Assembly: GCA_030431515.1 (NCBI GenBank)
Contig: JAUIIX010000035.1
Coordinates: forward strand, 1 to 34,832
Source: a bacterium
GTDB lineage: Bacteria; Bacteroidota; Ignavibacteria; Kapaibacteriales; UBA2268
Length of the DNA: 34,832 bases
Direction of reading: 5' to 3'
Below the pieces are notes generated by a model. The model searched no databases. It was not told the DNA's origin and worked only from the letters and a program-made list of their open reading frames with translations. Numbering within the stretch: the first letter of the stretch is position 1; each line of letters opens with the position of its first letter. A program made the translations under genes and the position numbers. Below are positions 1 to 8,286 of the stretch, in pieces.

Positions 1-20
1 TTTTGGGGTGGAATATTTTT

Positions 21-112
21 TCAGAATCACAGATTTAATGGATTACGCAGATTACACGGATTTAAGATGTCGGTAATTTCTGGGAGATTCTTCGGCTACG
101 CCTCAGAATGAC
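21..112 (+). repeat. Composite dispersed repeat, full copy
   Basis: The element starts with TCAGAATCAC, continues with imperfect AGATT/GGATT repeats, then AAGATG..GGTAATTT, and ends with GAGATTCTTCGGCTACGCC followed by TCAGAATGAC. Its last 50 bp (63-112) match the reverse complement of 16328-16377 at 46 of 50 positions. Other copies with the same module order lie at 16473-16556 (minus) and 34251-34322 (plus). It has no coding capacity, so it resembles a short non-autonomous repeat. Confidence 0.8.
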
Positions 113-140
113 GTAGGGGGTTTAAATAAGCCACGAATAT

Positions 141-167
141 GAAGTGATGGGCATTTGCGTTGACTAC
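141..167. repeat. Degenerate copy of the 28-bp palindrome
   Basis: The right half (GCATTTGCGTTGACTAC) resembles the right arm of the palindrome seen intact at 16432-16459 and 33544-33571. The left half has decayed. It follows the composite repeat at 21-112, the same association as in the 16.4-kb gap. Confidence 0.5.
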
Positions 168-275
168 ACTATTATTAATAGGCAAAATTTCTTTTAAGTT
201 GCTATTATTATCATTATTTATGATTATGTTGATTTTTTTTTCAGATTGTTTTCTAATTATATCTGCAATAATTAT

Positions 276-283
276 TAAATTTG
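276..283 (+). promoter_or_regulatory. Bacteroidota-type -7 promoter element before the C1 peptidase gene
   Basis: TAAATTTG matches TAnnTTTG, the -7 consensus read by the Bacteroidota primary sigma factor. It ends 22 nt before the GTG at 305, similar to the spacing before other genes in the window. No clear -33 TTTG was found at 19-21 nt upstream, so this rests on the -7 box alone. Confidence 0.4.
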
Positions 284-304
284 TAAATTCTTCTAATTAA
301 AAAA

Positions 305-1453
305 GTGAAAATTATGTTATTTTTATTAATTTTATGTAATCTTACATTTGCAAAAGTTGATTATGAACTTCTTAACAAAATAGATAGTGTTTATGAGTTT
401 ACTGAAGTAGTGAATATTGAAAATACTGATGTCAAAAATCAAAATAAAACTGGTACTTGTTGGTCGTTTGCGGGTAATTCTTTTATCGAATCTGAACTAC
501 TAAGACTTGGTAAAGGGCAACACGATTTATCTGAAATGTTTGTAGTGAGAATGATGTATCCTGAAAAAGCTGATAATTTTGTGAGATTTCATGGAAAAGC
601 TCAATTCGGACAAGGTGCTTTAAGTCATGATTTGATACATAGTATTGAGAGATATGGAATTGTGCCAGAAGAAGTTTATAGTGGCGAGAGTTCAAGTGGA
701 GAGCATAACCACTCTGAAATGTTTGGGATATTAAATGACATAGTTAATAGAGTAGTAAATACTAATCCTAATGATAGAACAAATAAATGGAAAGATGCTT
801 TTAATGCCGTATTAGATAGCTATATTGGAACTCCTAAAAAAGAGTTTGAATATAGAGGAAAAAAATATACTCCAAAATCTTTTGCCGAAAGTTTAGGTAT
901 AAAAGCTAATGACTATGTTGATTTTACTTCATTTACTCATCATGATTTTTATGATAAGTTTATTTTGGAAGTACCTGATAATTTTTCTCGTGGTTTTTAT
1001 CATAATGTAAAAGTTAATGAAATGCTTGAAATTGCTGAGAATGCTTTAAAGAATGGTTTTTCTGTTGACTGGGGTGCAGATGTTTCTGAAGATTCTTTTA
1101 ATTCTGATAATGGTTTAGCTATTAATCCGAAGGATATGAAAGAAATTCAGAAAAACAAGGAGAAAATCAAGTGGGATAGTATATATGTGGAACGTGAAAT
1201 TAATCAAGAATTAAGACAAGAAGACTTTGACAATTACTTAACACAAGATGACCACGGTATGCACATTGTTGGTATTGTTAAAGATAAATTAGACAGAAAG
1301 TACTTTATAGTTAAAAACTCTTGGGGTAGCAAACTAAGAGGTAGAGATGGTTTCTTATATGTGTCATACTCTTACTTTATGCACAAAACTACTTCTATTA
1401 GTGTACATAAAGACGCTATTCCTAATAATATTAAGTCAAAATTAAAATTATAA
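305..1453 (+). CDS. Secreted C1 family cysteine peptidase (bleomycin hydrolase / aminopeptidase C type)
   Basis: This is a papain-fold cysteine peptidase, probably exported. Residues 1-16 form a hydrophobic signal peptide ending LTFA. The oxyanion Gln46 and nucleophile Cys52 sit in NQNKTGTCWSF, the catalytic His320 in HGMHIVG, and Asn338 in KNSWG. The long insert between Cys and His and the KNSWG context fit subfamily C1B (bleomycin hydrolase / PepC). At 382 residues it is shorter than the usual 440-490, and a signal peptide is unusual for this mostly cytosolic family. The start is GTG at 305, which supplies a Lys to the signal peptide and suits the upstream TAAATTTG; ATG at 314 is the alternative. 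Its stop overlaps the convergent yraN stop by 6 bp. The exact substrate cannot be told from sequence. Confidence 0.85.
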   Translation: MKIMLFLLILCNLTFAKVDYELLNKIDSVYEFTEVVNIENTDVKNQNKTGTCWSFAGNSFIESELLRLGKGQHDLSEMFVVRMMYPEKADNFVRFHGKAQFGQGALSHDLIHSIERYGIVPEEVYSGESSSGEHNHSEMFGILNDIVNRVVNTNPNDRTNKWKDAFNAVLDSYIGTPKKEFEYRGKKYTPKSFAESLGIKANDYVDFTSFTHHDFYDKFILEVPDNFSRGFYHNVKVNEMLEIAENALKNGFSVDWGADVSEDSFNSDNGLAINPKDMKEIQKNKEKIKWDSIYVEREINQELRQEDFDNYLTQDDHGMHIVGIVKDKLDRKYFIVKNSWGSKLRGRDGFLYVSYSYFMHKTTSISVHKDAIPNNIKSKLKL

Positions 1454-1807
1454 AGCATTTTCTATGTGATTGATTTTTGGTTTGTCGTAAAACATATCAA
1501 TACTTATAAAATCAAACCTACAATCTTTATCTGTGATTTTATTTACATATAGATAGCCCTCTATTGTTTTTAAGATTGACCTACGTTTTTTGTTGCTAAA
1601 AGTGAGAATAGGATCGATAGAATTTTGAGAATATCGTGATCTGACTTCTATAAAAACTAAAAGATTGTCCTTTTCGGCAATAATATCTAACTCTCCAACT
1701 TTGCCAAAGTGGAAATTTCTTTTTTTTATAAGATATTTATTTTTTTGAAGATATTCGGCTACTATTTCTTCTGCTTTGTTGCCCAGTTCTCTTTTATTTG
1801 CTTCCAT
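1448..1807 (-). CDS. yraN: YraN family protein (UPF0102, endonuclease-like fold)
   Basis: This is a small (119 aa) protein of the YraN/UPF0102 family, predicted to adopt the Holliday-junction-resolvase / restriction-endonuclease-like fold. The family pattern is clear: an N-terminal helix (GNKAEEIVAEYLQKN), then RNFHFGKVGELDIIAEKDNLLVFIEVRSR, which contains the conserved Glu, Asp and ExR/K residues of a PD-(D/E)XK core. The family's biochemical role is still poorly defined. The ATG at 1807 gives the family's normal N-terminus; an upstream in-frame ATG at 1834 would add nine residues and lacks support. It is convergent with the peptidase gene, the two stops overlapping by 6 bp. Confidence 0.85.
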   Translation of the reverse strand: MEANKRELGNKAEEIVAEYLQKNKYLIKKRNFHFGKVGELDIIAEKDNLLVFIEVRSRYSQNSIDPILTFSNKKRRSILKTIEGYLYVNKITDKDCRFDFISIDMFYDKPKINHIENAL

Positions 1808-1885
1808 ATTATAAATAATTTTGATTATTTTCATTAAATGCTGTAAATTATATTTTAAAATTAAACAAAATATTATTTTAATACA

Positions 1886-3652
1886 ATGATTTTCATACTT
1901 TTTTTTACTTCTTTACTTTTTAGCCAATATTCTGAGCCAATAAATTTAGAGAATTTTAATTCAAACCAAAATGAATTTGGTTTAGTTTTTAATAGTTATG
2001 AGTCTAAATTTTACTTTCACTCTGATAGGAGTAAAGTCTCAAAATTTTATTATTTTAATTCGATAAATGATTCTGAAGCAAAATATTTAAATAGTCCTAT
2101 AAATTCAGGCAATTCTAATGTTTCTTACATTCGTTTTATTGATACAGCACATGGTATTTATTCTAAATTTGAAGAATATAAATCTCAAGCATATTTGAAT
2201 TTATATTCTACTAACTTTCAAAAGCAAGTTTGGGGTAAAGGTAAGTTAATAAGTAGCATTTGTACTGATAATTTTTACTCACAGTCAACAATATCGAGTG
2301 ATGGCTCATTTATGATTTTTGTATCTGATGTTAATTCTGAGAGCAAAGATACTGACTTATTTATTTCATACCGGAATCAATTAAATGGATGGGATACACC
2401 TATACCACTTTCTGAGATAAATTCTACAGGTAATGAAATAACTCCATATTTAGTTGGTAATGATACTTTGCTATTTGCAACTGATGGACAAGGTGGTAAA
2501 GGTGGCTTTGATATTTTTATTTCAAAGAAAATATTAGGCAAATGGCAAAGACCTCACCCAATTAATGAGATAAATACTATAAACAATGAATCTGACCCCT
2601 GTGCAATTACATTAGATACTTTATTCTTTTCTTCTGATAGACCAGGAGGTAAAGGTAAGTATGATTTATATTTTACTAGTAAAATTAATACTCGGAAAGT
2701 TGAATCCAAATTAAATGAAATTGATATTTCATTCTCAAGTTTTGTTAGTAATATCAATGTGAAAACTCAAACTAAAATCAAACATAAAGCATTATATCCT
2801 TATATTCATTATGATAATAATGAACTGAACTTCAATAACTCTCATAAAGAAAGAAATTTAGAAACTATTAAAAATATTTCTAATTTTATTAAGTCAGGTA
2901 ATAAAATAAAATTAGCGGTGTGGACAAAAAGTGAAGTTGAAGTAGAAAATACTAAAAATAGTAAGTATATTACAGATGAAAGAATATCGTTTATTCAAAA
3001 ATTGTTTAATGAAAATCATAATATTTCTAAAGATAAAATTGAAATAAATTATTTCTACTCTAATGATAATATTAATTACTTATACTTTTATAGCGATGAT
3101 GCTTTCTTAGAGTCTTTTGTTGAGTTTGATAAAGAGATAACAATAGAACCGAATGATTTATATTTTCAATTGGATATTCATCCTAAGTCAGTAGTAGAGA
3201 AATATAGTATTGAATTAGTAATTAACGACAATACCCCTAAACAAGTTTTAGTTGGTAAGGAAACTCCAATTAATTCTAAAGTTGAATTTAGCAAATTACT
3301 GAATGAAATTTCTGGTAGTGATTCTCTTAAAGTAATGATTAATATTTTTGATGTAAACGGAAATTCAATCACAAAAGATTATTCATATACAATTAGCAAC
3401 TCTTATGAAAAGATTAAAGACCAAGAAAATGAGGTCTTGAGCTTTTTCTTAATTTCTGTAAATGATATCAAATCAAAAGAGATATACTCTAATATTATCA
3501 AAAAAGTCAAATCGAAATATACAAAGAAGGAGTTTGTAATAGAATCTTCATTTAATATAAATAGTTTTATTCAAGTATTAGAATCTATTAGTGATTTAAA
3601 ATTTAAGTATAAACTAAATGATGAGATTGGTAAAGAAATAAGAATTAGGTAA
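1886..3652 (+). CDS. Secreted PD40 / WD40-like beta-propeller protein
   Basis: This 588-residue protein has a short signal peptide (FILFFTSLLFSQ). Its N-terminal half consists of TolB-like PD40 blades. The clearest are around residues 145-165 (DLFISYRNQLNGWDTPIPL), 200-222 (DGQGGKGGFDIFISKK) and 249-268 (FFSSDRPGGKGKYDLYFTS), the SSDRPGGxGxxDLY pattern being typical. Bacteroidota proteins with these blades often carry a C-terminal OmpA-like peptidoglycan-binding domain, as PorE does. Here the C-terminal half (residues about 290-588) has no OmpA signature that I can recognise. The stop is directly adjacent to the convergent stop of the histidine kinase. A periplasmic or envelope-associated role is inferred; the precise function is unknown. 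Confidence 0.75.
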   Translation: MIFILFFTSLLFSQYSEPINLENFNSNQNEFGLVFNSYESKFYFHSDRSKVSKFYYFNSINDSEAKYLNSPINSGNSNVSYIRFIDTAHGIYSKFEEYKSQAYLNLYSTNFQKQVWGKGKLISSICTDNFYSQSTISSDGSFMIFVSDVNSESKDTDLFISYRNQLNGWDTPIPLSEINSTGNEITPYLVGNDTLLFATDGQGGKGGFDIFISKKILGKWQRPHPINEINTINNESDPCAITLDTLFFSSDRPGGKGKYDLYFTSKINTRKVESKLNEIDISFSSFVSNINVKTQTKIKHKALYPYIHYDNNELNFNNSHKERNLETIKNISNFIKSGNKIKLAVWTKSEVEVENTKNSKYITDERISFIQKLFNENHNISKDKIEINYFYSNDNINYLYFYSDDAFLESFVEFDKEITIEPNDLYFQLDIHPKSVVEKYSIELVINDNTPKQVLVGKETPINSKVEFSKLLNEISGSDSLKVMINIFDVNGNSITKDYSYTISNSYEKIKDQENEVLSFFLISVNDIKSKEIYSNIIKKVKSKYTKKEFVIESSFNINSFIQVLESISDLKFKYKLNDEIGKEIRIR

Positions 3653-5614
3653 TTAAGAAACAATAATATCTTTAGAAAAGATAAGTTTTACTATTGTTCC
3701 TACATTTTCTTCACTTTCATATTCTATTTTACCTTTGTGAACTTTAATAAAATCTTTACATATCAGAAGACCATATCCAAAACTATTGTTATTGTCACCA
3801 TAGTTTCCACTACTAAGATCAGTGTTGTTAGTTCTTAGTTGCTTTAAAATTTCTTTATTCATACCAAAACCTTGGTCTTCTATAAAAATAATGAAAGTTG
3901 AATCTGTATTCTTAGAGTAGATTTTTATATTTTTTCCATTATTAGAATATTTAGAAGCATTAGTAATTATATTTCTAATTATCGTACTCATCAAATTTGA
4001 ATCAACATTTAAAACAACATCTCTATTCAAATCATTAATTAATTTCTGGTCTTTGTTTTCTAATTGTAAATGAAGATGCTCATAAATATTCTGAACTAAA
4101 TTAAATATTTTAGTTGGCATTGGGTTATAATTATATATTTTGTCATTACTTACTTTCAACCAATTAAGAATATCTTTTAACAAATCATAAGTATTAATAG
4201 AAGCTCTGCTTAATTCAAGTATTATTTCTAACCTTTCTTCATCCGACATATTATTATAGTCTTGCTTCAAAATAGTTAGAAGTTGCATAGAAGAATTAAT
4301 AGGATTTATCATATCGTGTGATAAAATTGAAAGTAACTTGTTTTTATTGTTGATTTCAATTTCTAATTTTTTCAATGTTTCAATTTTATCAGAGATTAAT
4401 GTATTTTGTTTTTTTGATACTTCTTTTAATCTAAGTGCATAATACAAAGCAAATATAATAAACAAAGTTATAAGAATAGTTAGTACAATGAGTATTGTAA
4501 TAAACAACTCATAGTCTTCATTTTTCTTATTAGATTCTTCAAGTTTAATATTTGTTTCGTACAACTTAGTTAATAAATTAACTTTATGAATTTGAAGTTT
4601 ATTGATAGAATCATTATCATAAGACAATAAATTCAATTTTTCAAGTCCTTCTGAATCGTGTGTTAAACCATATAGTTTTTCTAAATGTTTAATATTTAGT
4701 TTTATTAGATGAACATTTTTTGTTAATTGAAGAGAATCACGTGCAAGTTCTAAATAATATTTAGCTGAATCAAGTTGACCATTCTCCATAAATGCCTCCC
4801 CCAAATTATTCATTCCAGAACTTCTTAGGATAAGGTTATCAATTGATTGCCTTGCGTACAAATCTTTCCTACCATAATGAATTGAACTGTCAAGATTACC
4901 TATTAAAAAGTAATAGTAACCCATAGACACATAATAACTTGAACTATAATAACTATTTGCTAAATATTCTTCTTTATGGTATTTTTGTAAAAAGAAGAAG
5001 GCCGAATCTGGAACGCCTTTTGAGAAATAGACATTAGATAAAAAACGAATTGAATTTCCATATAATTGTGGATTATCCATACTCGACAATAATTGAATTG
5101 ACTCAAAAACATAATATTTCGCAGAATCCATTTCATTTTTTACTCTGTAAATATCTGAGATTCCATTTAAAGCAGTAATATAATAATAACTATTCTTCTT
5201 TATATTATTTAATGATAATGTTTTTCTAAAATAATGCTCCGTTAAATCGTACATTCTATAAGATGAATACCTTTGAGCAATTTTATTATAATAAAATCCT
5301 TTTATATCATCACTATATTTGCTTAAATTGCCTAACAAGAATTTAAGCGAATTGCGAGAAGATTCAATCTCCCCATAATTCATTTCAAATTCCCATTTTA
5401 ATACGTAATAACGTAATCTAAAAACAGAAGTCGTATCATGCTTTGTCACTTCATCTAAGTGATTAAGCATTTGTTTTGATCTTCCTTTGTCAGTGTATAT
5501 TTTTTGATTAAATATCTTTACATACTCTTCAAAATGCTCGATATCAACATGAGCTTTTATTGCTTGAGTAGGTAGAAATAGATAAATTGTGATAATTAGT
5601 AAAATATATTTCAT
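3653..5614 (-). CDS. TPR-containing membrane sensor histidine kinase
   Basis: A 653-residue sensor kinase. A signal peptide (residues 1-21) is followed by a helical tetratricopeptide-like region to about residue 340, which would be periplasmic. A transmembrane helix (about 370-393, LFITILIVLTILITLFII) and a short coiled segment follow. The dimerisation/phosphoacceptor helix has His433 in LSHDMINPI. The HATPase domain shows the N box (RNIITNASK, about 547-555), G1 (DQGFGMN, about 580) and G2 (GYGLLICK, about 613). This is the common Bacteroidota TPR-kinase architecture. No response regulator gene is adjacent, so it is an orphan kinase with an unknown partner and signal. TAAATTTG lies 23 nt upstream of the ATG. 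Confidence 0.9.
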   Translation of the reverse strand: MKYILLIITIYLFLPTQAIKAHVDIEHFEEYVKIFNQKIYTDKGRSKQMLNHLDEVTKHDTTSVFRLRYYVLKWEFEMNYGEIESSRNSLKFLLGNLSKYSDDIKGFYYNKIAQRYSSYRMYDLTEHYFRKTLSLNNIKKNSYYYITALNGISDIYRVKNEMDSAKYYVFESIQLLSSMDNPQLYGNSIRFLSNVYFSKGVPDSAFFFLQKYHKEEYLANSYYSSSYYVSMGYYYFLIGNLDSSIHYGRKDLYARQSIDNLILRSSGMNNLGEAFMENGQLDSAKYYLELARDSLQLTKNVHLIKLNIKHLEKLYGLTHDSEGLEKLNLLSYDNDSINKLQIHKVNLLTKLYETNIKLEESNKKNEDYELFITILIVLTILITLFIIFALYYALRLKEVSKKQNTLISDKIETLKKLEIEINNKNKLLSILSHDMINPINSSMQLLTILKQDYNNMSDEERLEIILELSRASINTYDLLKDILNWLKVSNDKIYNYNPMPTKIFNLVQNIYEHLHLQLENKDQKLINDLNRDVVLNVDSNLMSTIIRNIITNASKYSNNGKNIKIYSKNTDSTFIIFIEDQGFGMNKEILKQLRTNNTDLSSGNYGDNNNSFGYGLLICKDFIKVHKGKIEYESEENVGTIVKLIFSKDIIVS

Positions 5615-5636
5615 TATATTTAGTTTTTTTATATTA

Positions 5637-5644
5637 CAAATTTA
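5637..5644 (-). promoter_or_regulatory. Bacteroidota-type -7 element before the histidine kinase gene
   Basis: Read on the minus strand, this is TAAATTTG, matching TAnnTTTG, 23 nt upstream of the kinase ATG. It lies in the divergent gap with the Pgi/Pmi gene. No -33 TTTG is visible at the expected spacing, so the call depends on one box. Confidence 0.4.
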
Positions 5645-5674
5645 ATAATTTTTTTGAAAATTAATGTTAATCTT

Positions 5675-6718
5675 ATGAATTTAATAGAGAATGATAAAAA
5701 TAATATGCTTGATGTTTTGAAAAACTTCCCAGAACAAGTAAGAGAAGCATGCAAAATAGGCGAGCAGTTGGTAGATATTGATAATACTAAATCTGATAAG
5801 ATATTAGTACTTGGTATGGGTGGTAGTGCGATTGGAGGAGATTTACTTAGAAATTATTTATCAAATCTGAAAGGTGGCAAACATATTCAGATAATTATCA
5901 ACCGAGATTACTCTATTCCAGAATATATAAATAATGATTGGTTAGTAATTGTAAGTTCTTATTCTGGAAATACTGAAGAAACTTTATCTGCATTTAATCT
6001 TGCTTTAGATTTAACTAAAAATATTATTGGAATTACTACTGGTGGAAAGTTAGAGCAAATGCTTAATCTTAAGAATTTGCCAGTAATCAAATTGCCAGGT
6101 GGTTTGCAACCAAGAGCTGCAATTGGATATTCATTTTTTCCAATGCTTTATTTATTAATGTTAAATGGAACTATCAAGAATGATGGTGTAGAGGAAATCG
6201 CTAAATCCATTAACAAACTAATCCCCCATCTTGAAGAAAAAAGTAAGTCTTATTCTATTGAAGATGAGTACAACAACGCTTATATAATAGCACGTAATAT
6301 ATTTAAAAGAATACCTTTAATATATTCTTCTACTAAATATGAAGTAGTTAACCTAAGATGGAGAGGTCAATTTCAAGAGAACTCAAATATTCCATCATTT
6401 GGGAATATACTTCCTGAGATGAATCATAATGAGATTAATTGTTTAGATAGTGAGTTATTAGGAAATTTCTATTCAATAGTAATTAAAGATAATGATGAAA
6501 ATGAAAGAATTGAAAAACGATTTCAGTTTCTAATTGACTTATTCAAATCTAATGATAGAAAATACGCTGAAATTAATCCTGAAAACACTTATACTTTAAC
6601 TAAATATTTTGAATTAATCTATTTAGGCGACTGGATAAGCTATTGGGTAGCACTTATGAGAGGAGAAGATCCTACTGAAATTAAGAATATTATGAATTTA
6701 AAAGAGTATATGGCTTAA
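5675..6718 (+). CDS. Bifunctional phosphoglucose/phosphomannose isomerase
   Basis: A SIS-domain sugar isomerase (347 aa) of the bifunctional Pgi/Pmi family, interconverting glucose-6-phosphate, mannose-6-phosphate and fructose-6-phosphate. The first SIS domain has the phosphate-binding motifs GMGGSAIGGDLL and VSSYSGNTEETL. The second domain has the PEMNHNEI motif carrying the catalytic Glu/His region. ATG at 5675 gives the usual family N-terminus (NLIENDKNNM); a TTG 21 nt upstream is the alternative start. It is the first gene of a plus-strand group with a sugar transferase and a DUF1015 protein. With the guanylyltransferase at 24411 it could supply GDP-mannose, though no phosphomannomutase is seen in the window. 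Confidence 0.9.
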   Translation: MNLIENDKNNMLDVLKNFPEQVREACKIGEQLVDIDNTKSDKILVLGMGGSAIGGDLLRNYLSNLKGGKHIQIIINRDYSIPEYINNDWLVIVSSYSGNTEETLSAFNLALDLTKNIIGITTGGKLEQMLNLKNLPVIKLPGGLQPRAAIGYSFFPMLYLLMLNGTIKNDGVEEIAKSINKLIPHLEEKSKSYSIEDEYNNAYIIARNIFKRIPLIYSSTKYEVVNLRWRGQFQENSNIPSFGNILPEMNHNEINCLDSELLGNFYSIVIKDNDENERIEKRFQFLIDLFKSNDRKYAEINPENTYTLTKYFELIYLGDWISYWVALMRGEDPTEIKNIMNLKEYMA

Positions 6719-6767
6719 TATTTATAACAATCAATAAACTATTACGTTATATTAATTAGATACAAAA

Positions 6768-6798
6768 TTTAAAAATATAGATATTATTCTTAAATTTG
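6768..6798 (+). promoter_or_regulatory. Possible internal promoter before the sugar transferase gene
   Basis: TAAATTTG at 6791-6798 matches the Bacteroidota -7 box TAnnTTTG. TTTA at 6768-6771 sits 19 nt upstream, a three-of-four match to the -33 TTTG. The gap after the isomerase is 108 bp, long enough for the transferase and DUF1015 genes to form their own transcript. Confidence 0.45.
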
Positions 6799-6826
6799 TA
6801 AGTTTATATTCACAAATATTATAAAA

Positions 6827-8266
6827 GTGGAAAATCTTTTAATCGAGAATAAAATAGAAAAATCTAAAAATATCGATAAAATTAAAAATCGATTTTTTCC
6901 TATTATCTTGCAAATGATTTCAGATACATTATCTGTTAGCATATCATTTGTGATTCAGTATCTATTTGTGTTTACTTCTGGAATTATCAATAGCCCCTCA
7001 ATTACAAATTATTGGATTGTTCTATTAGGTTTAGTTTTTACAAACATTTATTGGTTTGTAATGTTCTACTTTTCAGGACTTTATAAAAACTGGTATGAAC
7101 GTTCCCCATTTGAAGAATTCTTTACAATTATTAAAACTACTTTTGTAGGTATTCTAATTTTTTATTTAATTGTATTATCAGATACTACTAAAGCACCAAG
7201 GTTAACTTTTTTGATTTATTTTGTTTCAATTACTCTACTCACAATTGTATTTAGAATGATTGCCAGAAAGATTCAAAAGGGATTAAGAACAAAAGGACTT
7301 ATAAACTCTTCTGCAATTGTAATTGGTAAAGAAGATAAAATTATGAGTATTATAGAAGATACTAAAAAATCTCCAAGTTGGGCGATTAGCGTTATTGGTG
7401 GAGTATCCACTACAAATGACTATCCTTTGACAGCTAACATTATTGGGAATATTTCTGATTTATCTAATATAATTGAAACTTATAATCCTGAAGTTATTAT
7501 TATGGCTGACTCTGATATGAGCCATAAATTGATGTTTGAAATTGTAAACTTATGCTCGGAAAATAATATTAGATGTAAGATTGAACCTGATTTATACTCT
7601 GTATTCACTGGTCAAACTAAAACTCATAATATTTATGGTATTCCGTATATAGAAATTAGTCCTCAATTAATGAGAAATTGGGAACAATCAACTAAGCGTA
7701 TATTTGATATTATTTTCTCATCAATTGTATTATTACTTGGATTACCAATTTGGATTATCTTTGGACTAATTGTTAAATTTACTTCTGGTGGAAAAATCTT
7801 TTATACTCAAAGTAGAGTTGGAAAAGATGGCAAACATTTCAAAATGATTAAATTTAGATCTATGGTCGAAAATGCTGACAAATTGGGAGCTGGTTGGACT
7901 GAAGTAAATGACAAAAGAGTTACTTCTTTTGGTAAGTTTCTAAGAAAAACTCATCTTGATGAGATTCCTCAATTCTGGAATGTAATTATCGGCGATATGT
8001 CTATTGTAGGTCCAAGACCAGAACAGCCGAAGTTAGTAGAAGAGTTTTCTAAAACTTATCCTTACTACAAAAGAAGACTTAAAGTAAGACCTGGGATTAC
8101 TGGCTGGTGGCAAGTAAAATATAGACCTTATACTTTTGATATAGGTGAAATAGAAGGTCGATTGAAAGATGATTTTTATTATATAGAAAATATGTCAATA
8201 AAATTTGATGTTGAAATTGTTATTCGTACTGTTTGGTGTGTTATAAAAGGACACGGCCAAGCTTAA
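6827..8266 (+). CDS. Polyprenyl-phosphate sugar-1-phosphate transferase (WcaJ/WbaP type)
   Basis: This membrane enzyme starts exopolysaccharide or glycan assembly by moving a sugar-1-phosphate from a nucleotide sugar to undecaprenyl phosphate. Four hydrophobic helices occupy about residues 25-145. A Rossmann-like CoA-binding-type domain (SAIVIGKEDKI, about 160-260) follows. The C-terminal bacterial sugar-transferase domain (about 285-479) starts with a membrane re-entrant helix and contains the signature KMIKFRSM, then LRKTHLDEIPQFWNV, GDMSIVGPRP and PGITGWWQV. At 479 residues it has the normal full length. The GTG start at 6827 lacks a Shine-Dalgarno sequence, common in Bacteroidota. No Wzx/Wzy genes are nearby, so the glycan is unknown. 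UDP-glucose or galactose is the usual family substrate. Confidence 0.92.
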   Translation: MENLLIENKIEKSKNIDKIKNRFFPIILQMISDTLSVSISFVIQYLFVFTSGIINSPSITNYWIVLLGLVFTNIYWFVMFYFSGLYKNWYERSPFEEFFTIIKTTFVGILIFYLIVLSDTTKAPRLTFLIYFVSITLLTIVFRMIARKIQKGLRTKGLINSSAIVIGKEDKIMSIIEDTKKSPSWAISVIGGVSTTNDYPLTANIIGNISDLSNIIETYNPEVIIMADSDMSHKLMFEIVNLCSENNIRCKIEPDLYSVFTGQTKTHNIYGIPYIEISPQLMRNWEQSTKRIFDIIFSSIVLLLGLPIWIIFGLIVKFTSGGKIFYTQSRVGKDGKHFKMIKFRSMVENADKLGAGWTEVNDKRVTSFGKFLRKTHLDEIPQFWNVIIGDMSIVGPRPEQPKLVEEFSKTYPYYKRRLKVRPGITGWWQVKYRPYTFDIGEIEGRLKDDFYYIENMSIKFDVEIVIRTVWCVIKGHGQA

Positions 8267-8286
8267 ACTATTATAGGAGTAAAATA

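Larger units (their letters stand above)
1..304. other. Gene-free left edge built from interspersed repeats
   Basis: No convincing gene lies here. The stretch holds a full copy of the composite dispersed repeat (21-112), a degenerate copy of the 28-bp palindrome (141-167), an AT-rich tract, and a TAAATTTG promoter-like element (276-283) just before the first gene. On the minus strand a frame without a start codon stays open for 65 codons (about 103-300). This could be chance or the tail of a lost gene. Confidence 0.7.

Noticed and set aside
8233-8286. An 18-codon upstream extension of the DUF1015 gene
   Set aside because: It overlaps the end of the sugar transferase gene. The ATG at 8287 has a proper AGGAG and the normal family N-terminus.
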